This document shows, one piece after another, positions 1 to 6,042 of a DNA stretch of 7,840 bases. Source of the stretch: Bdellovibrionota bacterium (GTDB lineage Bacteria > Bdellovibrionota > Bacteriovoracia > Bacteriovoracales > Bacteriovoracaceae); the NCBI GenBank assembly GCA_030836365.1, contig JAURQB010000134.1, positions 1-7,840 of the forward strand, given 5' to 3'. Below the pieces are notes generated by a model, which worked only from the letters and a program-made list of their open reading frames with translations, was not told the origin of the DNA and did not search any database. The first letter of the stretch is position 1; every line of letters starts with the position of its first letter. Made by a program: the position numbers and the translations under genes.

Positions 1-494
1 AAAGGAAGGGCGACCCCAGACCCGGCCACTTCTTCTGTAACCTCTGGGCAAAAGTTTAAACTGAGCTTTCGGCAATTGTTTTCAAATTTCTTTTTGGCTT
101 TATTACAACTAAAATTAATCGAAGTATGTGGTCTAGATTTGCTGCTATCAACCTCCATGTCTTCGAAATTTGTTTCTAAACATTCCAACGAAAAGCTTGT
201 TTCTTCATAGGGAGCAGGGCAGGAAAAAGTTAAGGTCCTAGTAGAGTACTCATAATCGTCGTTTACTCTAGGTTCAGGTTTATCAAGAGAACAACATGAT
301 TTGATAACATTTTTCTCTAACCTTTTGCACTGATAGCTAAGGCGGGAGCCTGAAGAGTCAAATGGGGAGAAGCGAGATTTATCTCCAGTGACTGATATCG
401 ACTTGTCTGGGGTAAGTCTGAGGTTTAAAAAGGAAATTAGCCCTAATATAATAAGGCTCAATGTCAGTGAAATATAAATTTGTTTTTTTTTCAT
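1..494 (-). CDS. Partial exported or membrane-anchored Cys-rich hypothetical protein
   Basis: I do not recognise this gene. The frame is open from an ATG at 494 down to the left edge, giving 164 residues with no stop, so the C-terminus is missing. The N-terminus is Met plus three Lys, then a hydrophobic stretch at about residues 6-23 (rich in Leu and Ile). This reads as an uncleaved membrane anchor or a signal peptide. The visible remainder is hydrophilic and has eight cysteines (about residues 56, 67, 68, 92, 105, 130, 141, 149), which would suit disulfides in an oxidising compartment. No lipobox is evident. The SD is weak: only a GTGG-like stretch precedes the ATG. The gene diverges from the 783-residue secreted protein gene across 119 bases, so the two may share a control region. 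The reality of the gene is fairly secure (long open frame, sensible N-terminus); the function is unknown. Confidence 0.7.
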   Translation of the reverse strand, partial: MKKKQIYISLTLSLIILGLISFLNLRLTPDKSISVTGDKSRFSPFDSSGSRLSYQCKRLEKNVIKSCCSLDKPEPRVNDDYEYSTRTLTFSCPAPYEETSFSLECLETNFEDMEVDSSKSRPHTSINFSCNKAKKKFENNCRKLSLNFCPEVTEEVAGSGVALP

Positions 495-613
495 TACACA
501 CCACAGATTAGGGTTTCTTAGATTCGGGATAATCAGAAGAAAAATTAAGACCTATAAACAAAAAATATTTTTTTCGCTCTAAATTTAAATTCAATAAGAT
601 ACGATAAGGTTTT

Positions 614-2965
614 ATGAAAAATATCCTACTTCTTTTAAATTTATTCGCAGCTTTTCAGGCAAGTGGTTATGAAATTAAATGGGTAAAGCAGCCTGAGATC
701 AAAACAAAAGATAAAGTTGGAGCCTTAAAAACTCAGTCGATTTATGGAATGTTTTTTTCGAAAGAATTACCGATCAAAAAAATTGTCGCGATCACCAACA
801 CTGAAATAATTTCGACAACAGACAAGAGCGCTCGGTGTGAGGATGGTTTTTTTCCCGCCGAAGAGATGAGACTAGAGGACGTGAGAGAAATGAATCTCTC
901 TGGCGTACGGGCCATAAGAGGTTTGTGGCGAGAGGGGTTTAAGTACGTTGTCATTTCCTGCGCCAACACGCAAGATGGTTATAAAGTTAGTTCGGCTTTT
1001 ATTCGTTTGCCTTTTTTAAAACGCACCCTTCGCTCTACAACATTAATACAGCTTGGATTTTTTAACGATTCAAAATTAAAATTGACTGAAGAACGTAGGG
1101 TATATTTAAATTTTCTTCTTGATTCCCTACAAGAATATCTGGTTTCTTCGGCACACGGATTTACTGACACAAGTGATCTCGTGGACACGCTCGATGACAC
1201 TCGTCGTTCTGTTGATACCCTAAATGAAACTATTTCAGAAACGAATAGAACCATCTCTGAAACGAATGGCATTTTAGAGCGAGAGTCTCAAGCGTGGCAG
1301 CTAGAATCTGGCAAGTGGCGTGACGAATCCGCCCAGTGGCGTGATGTTGCTAGTGATTTTCTGACAGCAAGTGAGCAATGGCGAGAAAGCTTCACGAGTG
1401 AAAGCGGCGCTTGGCGAGATGAAAGTGGAGCGTGGAGAGATGAGAGTGTCAATTGGCGTGAGCAAAGTGATGCTTGGCGAGAGCAGTTAGGAGATACTCA
1501 AAATTGGTTGTCTGAAACTTTTACGTCAGGAAATTTATTTAAACTCGCGCTCTCAACAGCCGCAGGGGCGGCGATAGGCTCTTTTGGCATGAATATGGTT
1601 TTAAATGGAATCACCTCTGGCGTGAGTAATTTAATCAATGTTTTGAAAAATAGGCACCAGCTAAATGAAGCAGATATTAGAAAATTAAAACAAAATTTTT
1701 CTCAAATGGATTCAACTTTAGGAGGACTCGAAGCAGAGCTTGATCGTCTAGTGATGTCTCTGCCGCTTATTCATTTTTTAAGTGAAGGAGATCCATATAA
1801 TTACCTCGAACATATTCTTCGAAGTGAGCGAATAAAAACGGAATCGTATCTTGATGTCGTGAAAGAAGAAGACGATGAGAAACTTCGTGGTCTCAGTCGT
1901 CAACTAAGAAGAGCAAGGCAAAATGGAAATGAAGAACTGGAGAGTGCATATCAAAAGTGTATTGACTCCTATGATTTATCAGAGCAAGTGGAAACCCAAA
2001 AAAAGCTCGAAAGTATTGATGGGCTACTTGGGCAAATTAACCAACAGTACTTTAAAAATTTAAAGCTCCCTGATTTTTGCTCTAAGCTGGGAGATATTCT
2101 TCGCGCGTGGGAGGCCGCTGACGTGCAATTAAAAATTGCCAGGCTTCGCTTAATGAATGAAGGGCCAGGCGTTTCAGGTATTGTGCGAGATCGATACGAT
2201 GAGCTAATGAAGCTTGCTAAAAAATCGAAGCGAAAAGTGAAGCGAAATATCAAAAAAACAAAAGCGCGAGCAAATCAAATTCTGAAATCGGCTACTCAAG
2301 ATATTCGTGATAATTTTCTTGAGACTTACAACCATGGGGTCTTTAAAGAAGAATTTTCACAATGCCGTTATTCCTGGTGTCACGAGGGAGGCATGTTTAA
2401 TGATGGAGTATCGTGTGAAACCGTACTGATGGATGTTCAACAAGGGCTTGAAGGTCCATCCTCTGGTGCACAAATTCCAGGTAATTTATATGATGTATTA
2501 ATGAGTGAAGGATCAATTGAGGCAAGTATTTCAAGGTCTGATTTTAATCAACTTCCGAACATCGAGCATCTGAGAGCAATGGATAAAATGTCCAAGAAAT
2601 ATGAAGCGAAGTGCTTTAATCAAACATTTAAAAAGCATTACTCTACAGAAATAAATGAATCCATTCGCTGTGAAAATTTTGATCAGGTAGCCAACTTTGA
2701 TGACTTGGTGAAGTGTAGTGGTGATCACATCCGAATTAGTGGGCTATATGCCGAAACCATGAGTAATTTAGGTTTGGCGCAAGAAAACTTATCTTCAATG
2801 GGTTCTCAAGGGAGCGCGGGTGTTGCTGTCGCGGCCGGAGCAATGGAAGAGCTCGCCCAAGCGTCTGCTGAGGCGAGGGATGATACTTCCGTTTTTTCAG
2901 GGCTAATACTAGAGGATTATAAAAATAAAGCGATCATTCAGGAGTATTGTCCTCTTATTCAATAG
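614..2965 (+). CDS. Large secreted coiled-coil protein with Trp heptad array (hypothetical)
   Basis: This 783-residue protein has no family that I recognise. Residues 1-18 form a Sec signal peptide (Lys3, then a Leu-rich core, with likely cleavage near Ala-Ser-Gly). Residues ~20-180 look globular and contain a Cys pair (75, 116). Residues ~186-300 form a long heptad coiled coil, aliphatic and then tryptophan-based. Residues ~306-342 are hydrophobic and rich in Gly/Ala and could insert in a membrane. Residues ~350-480 are again helical and charged. Residues ~533-556 are strongly basic (many Lys/Arg). The C-terminal third has scattered cysteines (584, 589, 601, 667, 686, 701, 779), which suits folding outside the cytoplasm. 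The start is the ATG at 614, which gives the signal peptide; the SD is modest (AAGG at 606-609). A cell-envelope fibre, adhesin or pore-associated role is conceivable but is inference. No hairpin terminator is visible after the TAG stop, and a tRNA gene follows 75 bases on. Confidence 0.9.
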   Translation: MKNILLLLNLFAAFQASGYEIKWVKQPEIKTKDKVGALKTQSIYGMFFSKELPIKKIVAITNTEIISTTDKSARCEDGFFPAEEMRLEDVREMNLSGVRAIRGLWREGFKYVVISCANTQDGYKVSSAFIRLPFLKRTLRSTTLIQLGFFNDSKLKLTEERRVYLNFLLDSLQEYLVSSAHGFTDTSDLVDTLDDTRRSVDTLNETISETNRTISETNGILERESQAWQLESGKWRDESAQWRDVASDFLTASEQWRESFTSESGAWRDESGAWRDESVNWREQSDAWREQLGDTQNWLSETFTSGNLFKLALSTAAGAAIGSFGMNMVLNGITSGVSNLINVLKNRHQLNEADIRKLKQNFSQMDSTLGGLEAELDRLVMSLPLIHFLSEGDPYNYLEHILRSERIKTESYLDVVKEEDDEKLRGLSRQLRRARQNGNEELESAYQKCIDSYDLSEQVETQKKLESIDGLLGQINQQYFKNLKLPDFCSKLGDILRAWEAADVQLKIARLRLMNEGPGVSGIVRDRYDELMKLAKKSKRKVKRNIKKTKARANQILKSATQDIRDNFLETYNHGVFKEEFSQCRYSWCHEGGMFNDGVSCETVLMDVQQGLEGPSSGAQIPGNLYDVLMSEGSIEASISRSDFNQLPNIEHLRAMDKMSKKYEAKCFNQTFKKHYSTEINESIRCENFDQVANFDDLVKCSGDHIRISGLYAETMSNLGLAQENLSSMGSQGSAGVAVAAGAMEELAQASAEARDDTSVFSGLILEDYKNKAIIQEYCPLIQ
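1190..1507 (+). repeat. Heptad (21-base) repeat array encoding aliphatic-to-Trp coiled coil
   Basis: In the 783-residue protein a single hydrophobic core position recurs every seven residues: Leu193, Val200, Ile207, Ile214, Leu221, then Trp228, Trp235, Trp242, Phe249, Trp256. An 11-residue step (a hendecad, with Phe260 inside it) leads to Trp267, Trp274, Trp281 and Trp288. Trp298 follows after 10 more residues. The common unit is Trp-Arg-(Asp/Glu)-(Glu/Gln)-Ser-x-x, with Ser four residues after most Trp. At DNA level the units are 21 bases but use different codons for the same residues (TGGCGA, TGGAGA, TGGCGT), so the repeats look old or selected at protein level. Confidence 0.85.
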
Positions 2966-2994
2966 TTTTTTTGCTTTGTGCTATTTTTTATCGC

Positions 2995-3023
2995 TTGCCA
3001 AATAAAGGGACATTCAATAAATT
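2995..3023 (+). promoter_or_regulatory. Putative promoter of the tRNA-Ala gene
   Basis: TTGCCA at 2995-3000 matches the -35 consensus in five of six bases. After a 17-base spacer, TAAATT at 3018-3023 matches the -10 consensus in four of six. The following bases are ATGCCCA, a C/G-rich discriminator like those of stringently controlled stable-RNA promoters. Predicted transcription would start near 3030, about ten bases before the mature tRNA end. This rests on motif matching only. Confidence 0.45.
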
Positions 3024-3040
3024 ATGCCCATTCCAAATGT

Positions 3041-3116
3041 GGGGGTATAGCTCAGCTGGGAGAGCGCTACGCTGGCAGCGTAGAGGTCATCGGTTCGATC
3101 CCGATTATCTCCACCA
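3041..3116 (+). tRNA. tRNA-Ala (anticodon GGC)
   Basis: All four arms of the cloverleaf can be drawn over 76 bases with the CCA end encoded. The acceptor stem pairs GGGGGTA with TATCTCC and includes a G3-U70 wobble pair, the known identity element for alanyl-tRNA synthetase. The D stem is GCTC/GAGC. The anticodon stem CTACG/CGTAG encloses the loop CTGGCAG, which places GGC at 3074-3076, reading GCC and GCU codons. The T stem ATCGG/CCGAT encloses TTCGATC. The gene stands alone, with no neighbouring tRNA or rRNA genes in view. Five T residues follow the CCA, but no terminator hairpin is evident. It sits where the window changes to AT-rich accessory genes, so it could be an integration target, though no duplicate of its 3' end was found. 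Confidence 0.97.
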
Positions 3117-3246
3117 TTTTTCCCGTGACTATTTTTGAAAGTTTTCTAACAAATGTGTAACTAATTGAATTAAAAACACAATTGTTTCCAATAGTTACGT
3201 TTAACCGCTTCTTTTGATGTTACTTGAGATTACAGGAGATTTCCTG

Positions 3247-3388
3247 AATTCGCCTAGAGTTGCCTAGACTACTGCCTAGAGCAATTCGCAAGCGATTTTT
3301 TGGTTATCAAAATTCGCAATTCGTAAAAAAATTGTGTCTGTTTTCAAGAGTTTAGCTTGTCGCATTACACTGGCAGAAAGTGCGAATT
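3247..3388. repeat. Iterated AATTCGC motif (three direct copies, one inverted)
   Basis: AATTCGC occurs at 3247-3253, 3283-3289 and 3311-3317. A shorter AATTCG lies at 3318-3323, and the inverted form GCGAATT at 3382-3388. The third and inverted copies extend to a perfect ten-base inverted pair, AAAATTCGCA at 3309-3318 and TGCGAATTTT at 3381-3390, separated by 62 bases. A looping operator or protein-binding array is possible. Chance contributes in such AT-rich DNA. Confidence 0.45.
3252..3280 (+). repeat. Three direct GCCTAGA repeats
   Basis: GCCTAGA is found exactly at 3252-3258, 3262-3268 and 3274-3280. The spacing of 10 and 12 bases is close to one helical turn, so bound proteins would lie on one face of the DNA. 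The first copy overlaps an AATTCGC copy. The core CTAG is rare in many bacterial genomes, which makes three copies within 29 bases notable. Confidence 0.55.
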
Positions 3389-3464
3389 TTCAACCAGTGC
3401 AGTGATGGCAGAAGGCCGTTCTAAATCCAAGAGTAATTAACAATTAACTCACCAAGGAGAAAGA

Positions 3465-4106
3465 ATGGAACAGTTAAAAATCCCCCGATGCAGACAAAAA
3501 ATCATGCTGCCCGAAACAATAGCACTTCGGAAAATGCGCGATTTTTTAAAGCTTGATCGCAAGTCAGCGGCAATCTTAATCGAAAAATCTTCTAAGCAAT
3601 TGGAAAAGATTGAAAATGGTTATGTTGAGGTCACACCACAACTTATTAATCATTTTGTAACAAACTATGGTTTTTCTTTAAAGAACTATGAATTGCTTGT
3701 TGCTGGCAAAATGGAACAAGTAAAAAGCAACCTTTGTCCCAAAAAGGAAAAGGTACTTGAAAACAATTCTCTAAGAAGAAGTTACAAAAAGGTCATTATA
3801 AAGGAAGCAAGGGCTTTGCAAGTATTGCGAAAACTTCAAGGGCTTACTCAATATAAGGCAAGCTATCTTTGTGGCTATAGCAGAACTGCAATTGGTCATA
3901 TTGAGAATGGCCGTATTGAAATACCCAAGAGTCGTATTTGTCACATAGTTAAGTCGTATGGATTCACTATGAAAGACTTTGAATATCACATGAAAGCAGA
4001 TGTTTTTGTCACAGAGATTCAAGACGACTGTATTTCAATTATAAAAGCACTTGGCGAAGACAAACTTAAAGCAGTGTACCCACTACTATCAACTTTCAAA
4101 AATTAA
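3465..4106 (+). CDS. Tandem Cro/CI-like helix-turn-helix regulator (213 aa)
   Basis: This is a probable DNA-binding transcription regulator acting in the cytoplasm. It holds two copies of one domain, at residues 20-82 and 117-179. They align over 63 residues with no gap and about 20 identities, including Ala-Leu at the start, Ile-Glu-Asn-Gly in the middle and Tyr-Gly-Phe near the end. Ile-Glu-Asn-Gly sits where XRE-family proteins end their recognition helix. Copy 2 also has the typical Gly-Leu-Thr-Gln entry to the helix-turn-helix; copy 1 has Lys-Leu-Asp-Arg there and may bind DNA less well or differently. A short C-terminal tail (180-213) has no recognised domain. A clear SD (AAGGAG at 3454-3459) fixes the ATG. 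The gene follows a repeat-rich non-coding stretch and precedes a 120-residue protein gene by 23 bases, probably in one transcript. Its targets are unknown; autoregulation is a reasonable guess. Confidence 0.85.
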   Translation: MEQLKIPRCRQKIMLPETIALRKMRDFLKLDRKSAAILIEKSSKQLEKIENGYVEVTPQLINHFVTNYGFSLKNYELLVAGKMEQVKSNLCPKKEKVLENNSLRRSYKKVIIKEARALQVLRKLQGLTQYKASYLCGYSRTAIGHIENGRIEIPKSRICHIVKSYGFTMKDFEYHMKADVFVTEIQDDCISIIKALGEDKLKAVYPLLSTFKN

Positions 4107-4129
4107 TATAACTTTAAGGAGACAATATT

Positions 4130-4492
4130 ATGAAAACAACAGAATCAAATTCAAATACGAAAAACGACAGCTTTACATCAATTAGAGTTAAGAAAAATAC
4201 TAAAAGTGATGTAAATAAATTTCTGGATAAGGCCAACAAGACAGAAGATTGTGGCAAGATAACTTTTGATGCCTTGATTAGCTATTTCCTAAAAAATGTA
4301 ACAAATGAAGATATTGAAAAACTACAGATGCAATCTATCACTTGGGCACATGAGGACAAACGCCTTAAGCGACTTTGGGAGAAGAAAAAAGGCAAAGTTT
4401 CTGAAAATGAATGGAAGGAAATGCTCTATATTGGCCAGCTCTCTGAATTCATTACTGAGAATTCAAGGCTTCAGGTTGCTTCAAATGCCTAG
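4130..4492 (+). CDS. Hypothetical 120-aa protein, possible ribbon-helix-helix-like N-terminus
   Basis: I do not recognise the family. The start is well supported: TAAGGAG at 4115-4121 lies eight bases before the ATG. Residues 1-14 are polar and probably disordered. Residues 16-34 (Thr-Ser-Ile-Arg-Val, then Lys-rich, then a helix with Val-Asn-Lys-Phe-Leu) resemble the strand-then-helix start of ribbon-helix-helix DNA-binding proteins. A second predicted helix covers residues ~45-57. The rest is charged and helical, with Trp at 72, 83 and 95. There is no signal peptide or membrane segment, so it should be cytoplasmic. It lies 23 bases behind the tandem helix-turn-helix gene, which suggests co-transcription and perhaps a regulatory partnership or a mobile-element accessory role. 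The functional suggestion is weak. Confidence 0.75.
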   Translation: MKTTESNSNTKNDSFTSIRVKKNTKSDVNKFLDKANKTEDCGKITFDALISYFLKNVTNEDIEKLQMQSITWAHEDKRLKRLWEKKKGKVSENEWKEMLYIGQLSEFITENSRLQVASNA

Positions 4493-4508
4493 AAGAATTG
4501 TATCAAAC

Positions 4509-4542
4509 TATCAGGGGAAAATGGCGCAATTATCCCCTGATA
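4509..4542. promoter_or_regulatory. 10-bp inverted repeat upstream of toxin-antitoxin operon
   Basis: TATCAGGGGA at 4509-4518 is perfectly complementary to TCCCCTGATA at 4533-4542, across a 14-base spacer. It lies 17 bases after the stop of the 120-residue protein gene and 67 bases before the toxin start. No T run follows, so it is not a textbook intrinsic terminator, although a terminating or mRNA-stabilising hairpin remains possible. An operator for the antitoxin is the alternative. Confidence 0.55.
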
Positions 4543-4563
4543 TTAGAGGTTTAGAAGTATATC

Positions 4564-4592
4564 TTGACAAACTACTGCGATTAGTGTAGTTT
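4564..4592 (+). promoter_or_regulatory. Candidate promoter and overlapping operator of the toxin-antitoxin operon
   Basis: A perfect -35 consensus, TTGACA, sits at 4564-4569. The -10 is poor: TGTAGT at 4585-4590 (15-base spacer) or TAGTTT at 4587-4592 (17-base spacer). A perfect seven-base inverted repeat, AAACTAC at 4569-4575 and GTAGTTT at 4586-4592, overlaps the last -35 base and covers the -10. This layout is expected for an autorepressed toxin-antitoxin promoter. One difficulty is that transcription from here would begin about where the SD (AAGGAG, 4596-4601) starts, so the true start may lie further upstream. Confidence 0.45.
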
Positions 4593-4608
4593 CAGAAGGA
4601 GTCATGGA

Positions 4609-4929
4609 GTGATTATTAAAAAGATAATATATTTTGTAACGGAAAATGGAAGTTCCCCCTTTGAGGATTGGTTCAATAAACTCGACAAATTAGTCAGAGT
4701 TATTGTGATCCGAACGATTCAAAGAGTGGCAAAAGGTGGAGCTAAGAAATCTATAAAGGCATTAAAAGATGGTGTCTTTGAAATGAAGGTACCACACGGG
4801 CCGGGTTATCGAGTGTACTTTGCTGAAGATGGAGATGACATTATCATTCTCCTAGTTGGTGGAGATAAGAAAACTCAAAGTCGTGATATTGATAAAGCAA
4901 AAGAGTATTGGAGGAATTATGGCAAATAG
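4609..4929 (+). CDS. Type II toxin, HigB/RelE superfamily (HI1419-like killer protein)
   Basis: The 106-residue protein has the size and signature of the addiction-module killer family typified by Haemophilus HI1419, part of the RelE/ParE superfamily. Relatives mostly act as ribosome-dependent mRNA interferases; that activity is inferred here. Visible hallmarks are Phe-Glu-Asp-Trp near residues 18-21, Pro-Gly-Tyr-Arg-Val-Tyr-Phe at 65-71, Gly-Gly-Asp-Lys-Lys-Thr-Gln at 84-90, and Asp-Ile with a downstream Tyr-Trp at 93-101. Basic residues such as Arg68 and Lys87 are candidates for the RNA-cleaving site. The start is GTG at 4609, seven bases after AAGGAG (4596-4601). The nearby ATG at 4604 meets a stop after two codons, so it is excluded. 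The toxin-first order, with the antitoxin start overlapping its last 11 bases, is typical of this family. It is full length, with no sign of decay. Confidence 0.9.
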   Translation: MIIKKIIYFVTENGSSPFEDWFNKLDKLVRVIVIRTIQRVAKGGAKKSIKALKDGVFEMKVPHGPGYRVYFAEDGDDIIILLVGGDKKTQSRDIDKAKEYWRNYGK

Positions 4930-5230
4930 ACATAGAGACTTTAACGAATTGGTTGCAACTCAGTTTGAAGATGCAGAGTTTGCTCAAGCCTATATTACTA
5001 ACCTTATTAATGAGGAAGATATGGAGCTAGACGAGGCTTTGCGTGAAACGATTGTTTCAATGGGACTTCAAGCCTTTGCAGACAAAGCCGATATTTCAAT
5101 TCAGTATGTGTCAGATTTCGTGAAGAAGAGAAAGAAGTTCTCAACTGAATCTATCGACAAATATCTTCAAAAAGCATTTGCATTAAAAATTAAGATGAGT
5201 GTTGAGTCAGTTAAAGGCGAAGTAGCGTAA
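4919..5230 (+). CDS. Antitoxin with helix-turn-helix, HigA-like (HI1420-type)
   Basis: The 103-residue protein is the expected partner of the preceding toxin. It should bind and neutralise the toxin and repress the operon through its helix-turn-helix. An acidic N-terminal half (residues ~8-45) has the pattern of the HI1420-type antidote family: Phe/Ala/Tyr spaced through a helix, then an Asn-Glu-Glu-Asp loop and an Ala-Leu-Arg helix. A helix-turn-helix follows at about residues 50-71 (Ala-Phe-Ala-Asp-Lys-Ala-Asp-Ile-Ser, then a Tyr-Val-Ser recognition helix). I chose the ATG at 4919 because GGAGG lies just before it (4910-4914). An in-frame ATG at 4856 would add 21 residues encoded deep inside the toxin gene and has no SD. 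The gene overlaps the toxin by 11 bases, and its TAA stop shares its last A with the next start codon. The residue spacing is family-like, but sequence match to HI1420 is judged by eye. Confidence 0.87.
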   Translation: MANRHRDFNELVATQFEDAEFAQAYITNLINEEDMELDEALRETIVSMGLQAFADKADISIQYVSDFVKKRKKFSTESIDKYLQKAFALKIKMSVESVKGEVA

Positions 5231-6042
5231 TGAATTGTCATTATGTCACTCGCTCACTGACTAAACCGTGGGAAGGAAAAGAACGTAAGCTAGTTTACTA
5301 TGATTTTGAATCTGATTCCATCCTTGAAACTACATCAAAAAATCTTTTTGCTGAAAAAGACTTGATTGAAGAGAAATATGAAGATGCCCTAAGTAAATTG
5401 ATAGAAAGGCCTCTTGGTATATTCAAGCAACAAATACTAGAAAAAAAACAGAATGAAGTTGATAACTGGAACGTCTTTCGAGCACTTTTTCTATACTTTT
5501 TTGTTCAAACAGCAAGATTCTCTAAATTTCTCGCTGAAGATTCAGAGAAACCAGAAAACACACTTGAAGAATTACTATCTATGGAAGAGGCTGCTCTAAA
5601 TACGATTGTCTCTAAATATATGGAAAAATACTCTGTGGCGACGATTGGAGTTCCAGAAGATCATACATTGTTATTTCCAGAAACAGGTTTTTTCTCTTTT
5701 CCGTTAGTGGACTCTGGCTGTGTTACAGGATTTACATTCTCTTATGCCGTTCCTCTATTTCCTAATTTGGCATTAGCACTTGTTCCAAAAACATTAGAAA
5801 AATCTTATGAAGATCAAATTAAAAAGCAGCTAATGTCATACTCAGTTGGAATAAATGAAGACAATTGTAATCGCGTCGTTATTCCTGCAAATCTCTTAGA
5901 TGTGAACAGCAAAGAGTCAATTATCAGTGGAATCAAATACTACAGGCAAATATCCATAGACACAGCTCAGAATATTCATAAACTAAGATCATTAGTTGTA
6001 GAGATGTACGAGAAGGTAGGTTTAAAAATTGGCCCTGCTTGA
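5230..6042 (+). CDS. DUF4238-like protein, third gene of toxin-antitoxin operon
   Basis: The 270-residue protein resembles the DUF4238 group of uncharacterised cytoplasmic proteins. It opens with His-Tyr-Val at residues 4-6, a basic/aromatic run, Leu-Val-Tyr-Tyr-Asp-Phe at 21-26 and Lys-Asn-Leu-Phe-Ala-Glu-Lys-Asp at 37-44. It later has a Pro-Leu-Phe-Pro-Asn-Leu-Ala segment (~175-181) like the conserved 'hydrophobic-Pro-Leu-x-Pro' part of the family. Residues ~75-103 are helical and aromatic-rich. There is no signal peptide. The ATG overlaps the antitoxin stop by one base (TAATG) and has only a weak SD-like AAAGG upstream, so translation is probably coupled to the antitoxin. The biochemical role is unknown. 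Its place suggests it modulates the toxin-antitoxin pair or acts as a cargo or defence component. The family match is from memory of motifs and needs a profile search. Confidence 0.75.
   Translation: MNCHYVTRSLTKPWEGKERKLVYYDFESDSILETTSKNLFAEKDLIEEKYEDALSKLIERPLGIFKQQILEKKQNEVDNWNVFRALFLYFFVQTARFSKFLAEDSEKPENTLEELLSMEEAALNTIVSKYMEKYSVATIGVPEDHTLLFPETGFFSFPLVDSGCVTGFTFSYAVPLFPNLALALVPKTLEKSYEDQIKKQLMSYSVGINEDNCNRVVIPANLLDVNSKESIISGIKYYRQISIDTAQNIHKLRSLVVEMYEKVGLKIGPA

Larger units (their letters stand above)
3117..3464 (+). other. 348-base non-coding region with short direct and inverted repeats
   Basis: I see no convincing gene between the tRNA and the helix-turn-helix gene. The stretch contains three GCCTAGA copies, several AATTCGC copies (listed separately), a small hairpin CAGGA-GATT-TCCTG at 3233-3246, and a CACTGG/CCAGTG inverted pair at 3368-3373 and 3394-3399. 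TGGCAGAA also recurs directly at 3371-3378 and 3406-3413. The density of repeats suggests a control region, with the downstream regulator as the obvious candidate ligand, or an old recombination boundary beside the tRNA. I could not assign a convincing -35/-10 pair for the downstream gene. Confidence 0.5.

Noticed and set aside
742..2728. Minus-strand reading frames opposite the 783-residue gene
   Set aside because: They are short, lack SD sites and are antisense to a convincing secreted protein gene.
3041..3116. Direct repeat of the tRNA 3' end elsewhere in the window as an attachment site
   Set aside because: I looked for copies of the T-arm and acceptor end to the right and found none beyond six-base matches such as GGTTCG near 6687.
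2947..3160. Two short plus-strand reading frames running through the tRNA gene
   Set aside because: They are open only because the complete tRNA-Ala happens to lack stops in those frames. They have no SD and the tRNA explains the sequence.
3283..3298. TCGC-AA-GCGA followed by six T as a terminator
   Set aside because: The stem is four pairs with a two-base loop, too tight to form a stable terminator.
3233..3413. CRISPR array
   Set aside because: The repeats are only 7-10 bases and irregularly spaced, without repeat-spacer periodicity, and there are no cas genes.
4305..4589. Plus-strand frame of 94 codons overlapping the end of the 120-residue protein gene
   Set aside because: It begins inside the real gene in another frame and has no SD. 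Its tail runs through the inverted repeats and promoter region.
4856..4918. Upstream ATG for the antitoxin, giving a 124-residue form
   Set aside because: It lies deep in the toxin gene with no SD. The ATG at 4919 has GGAGG before it and starts at the family-like position.
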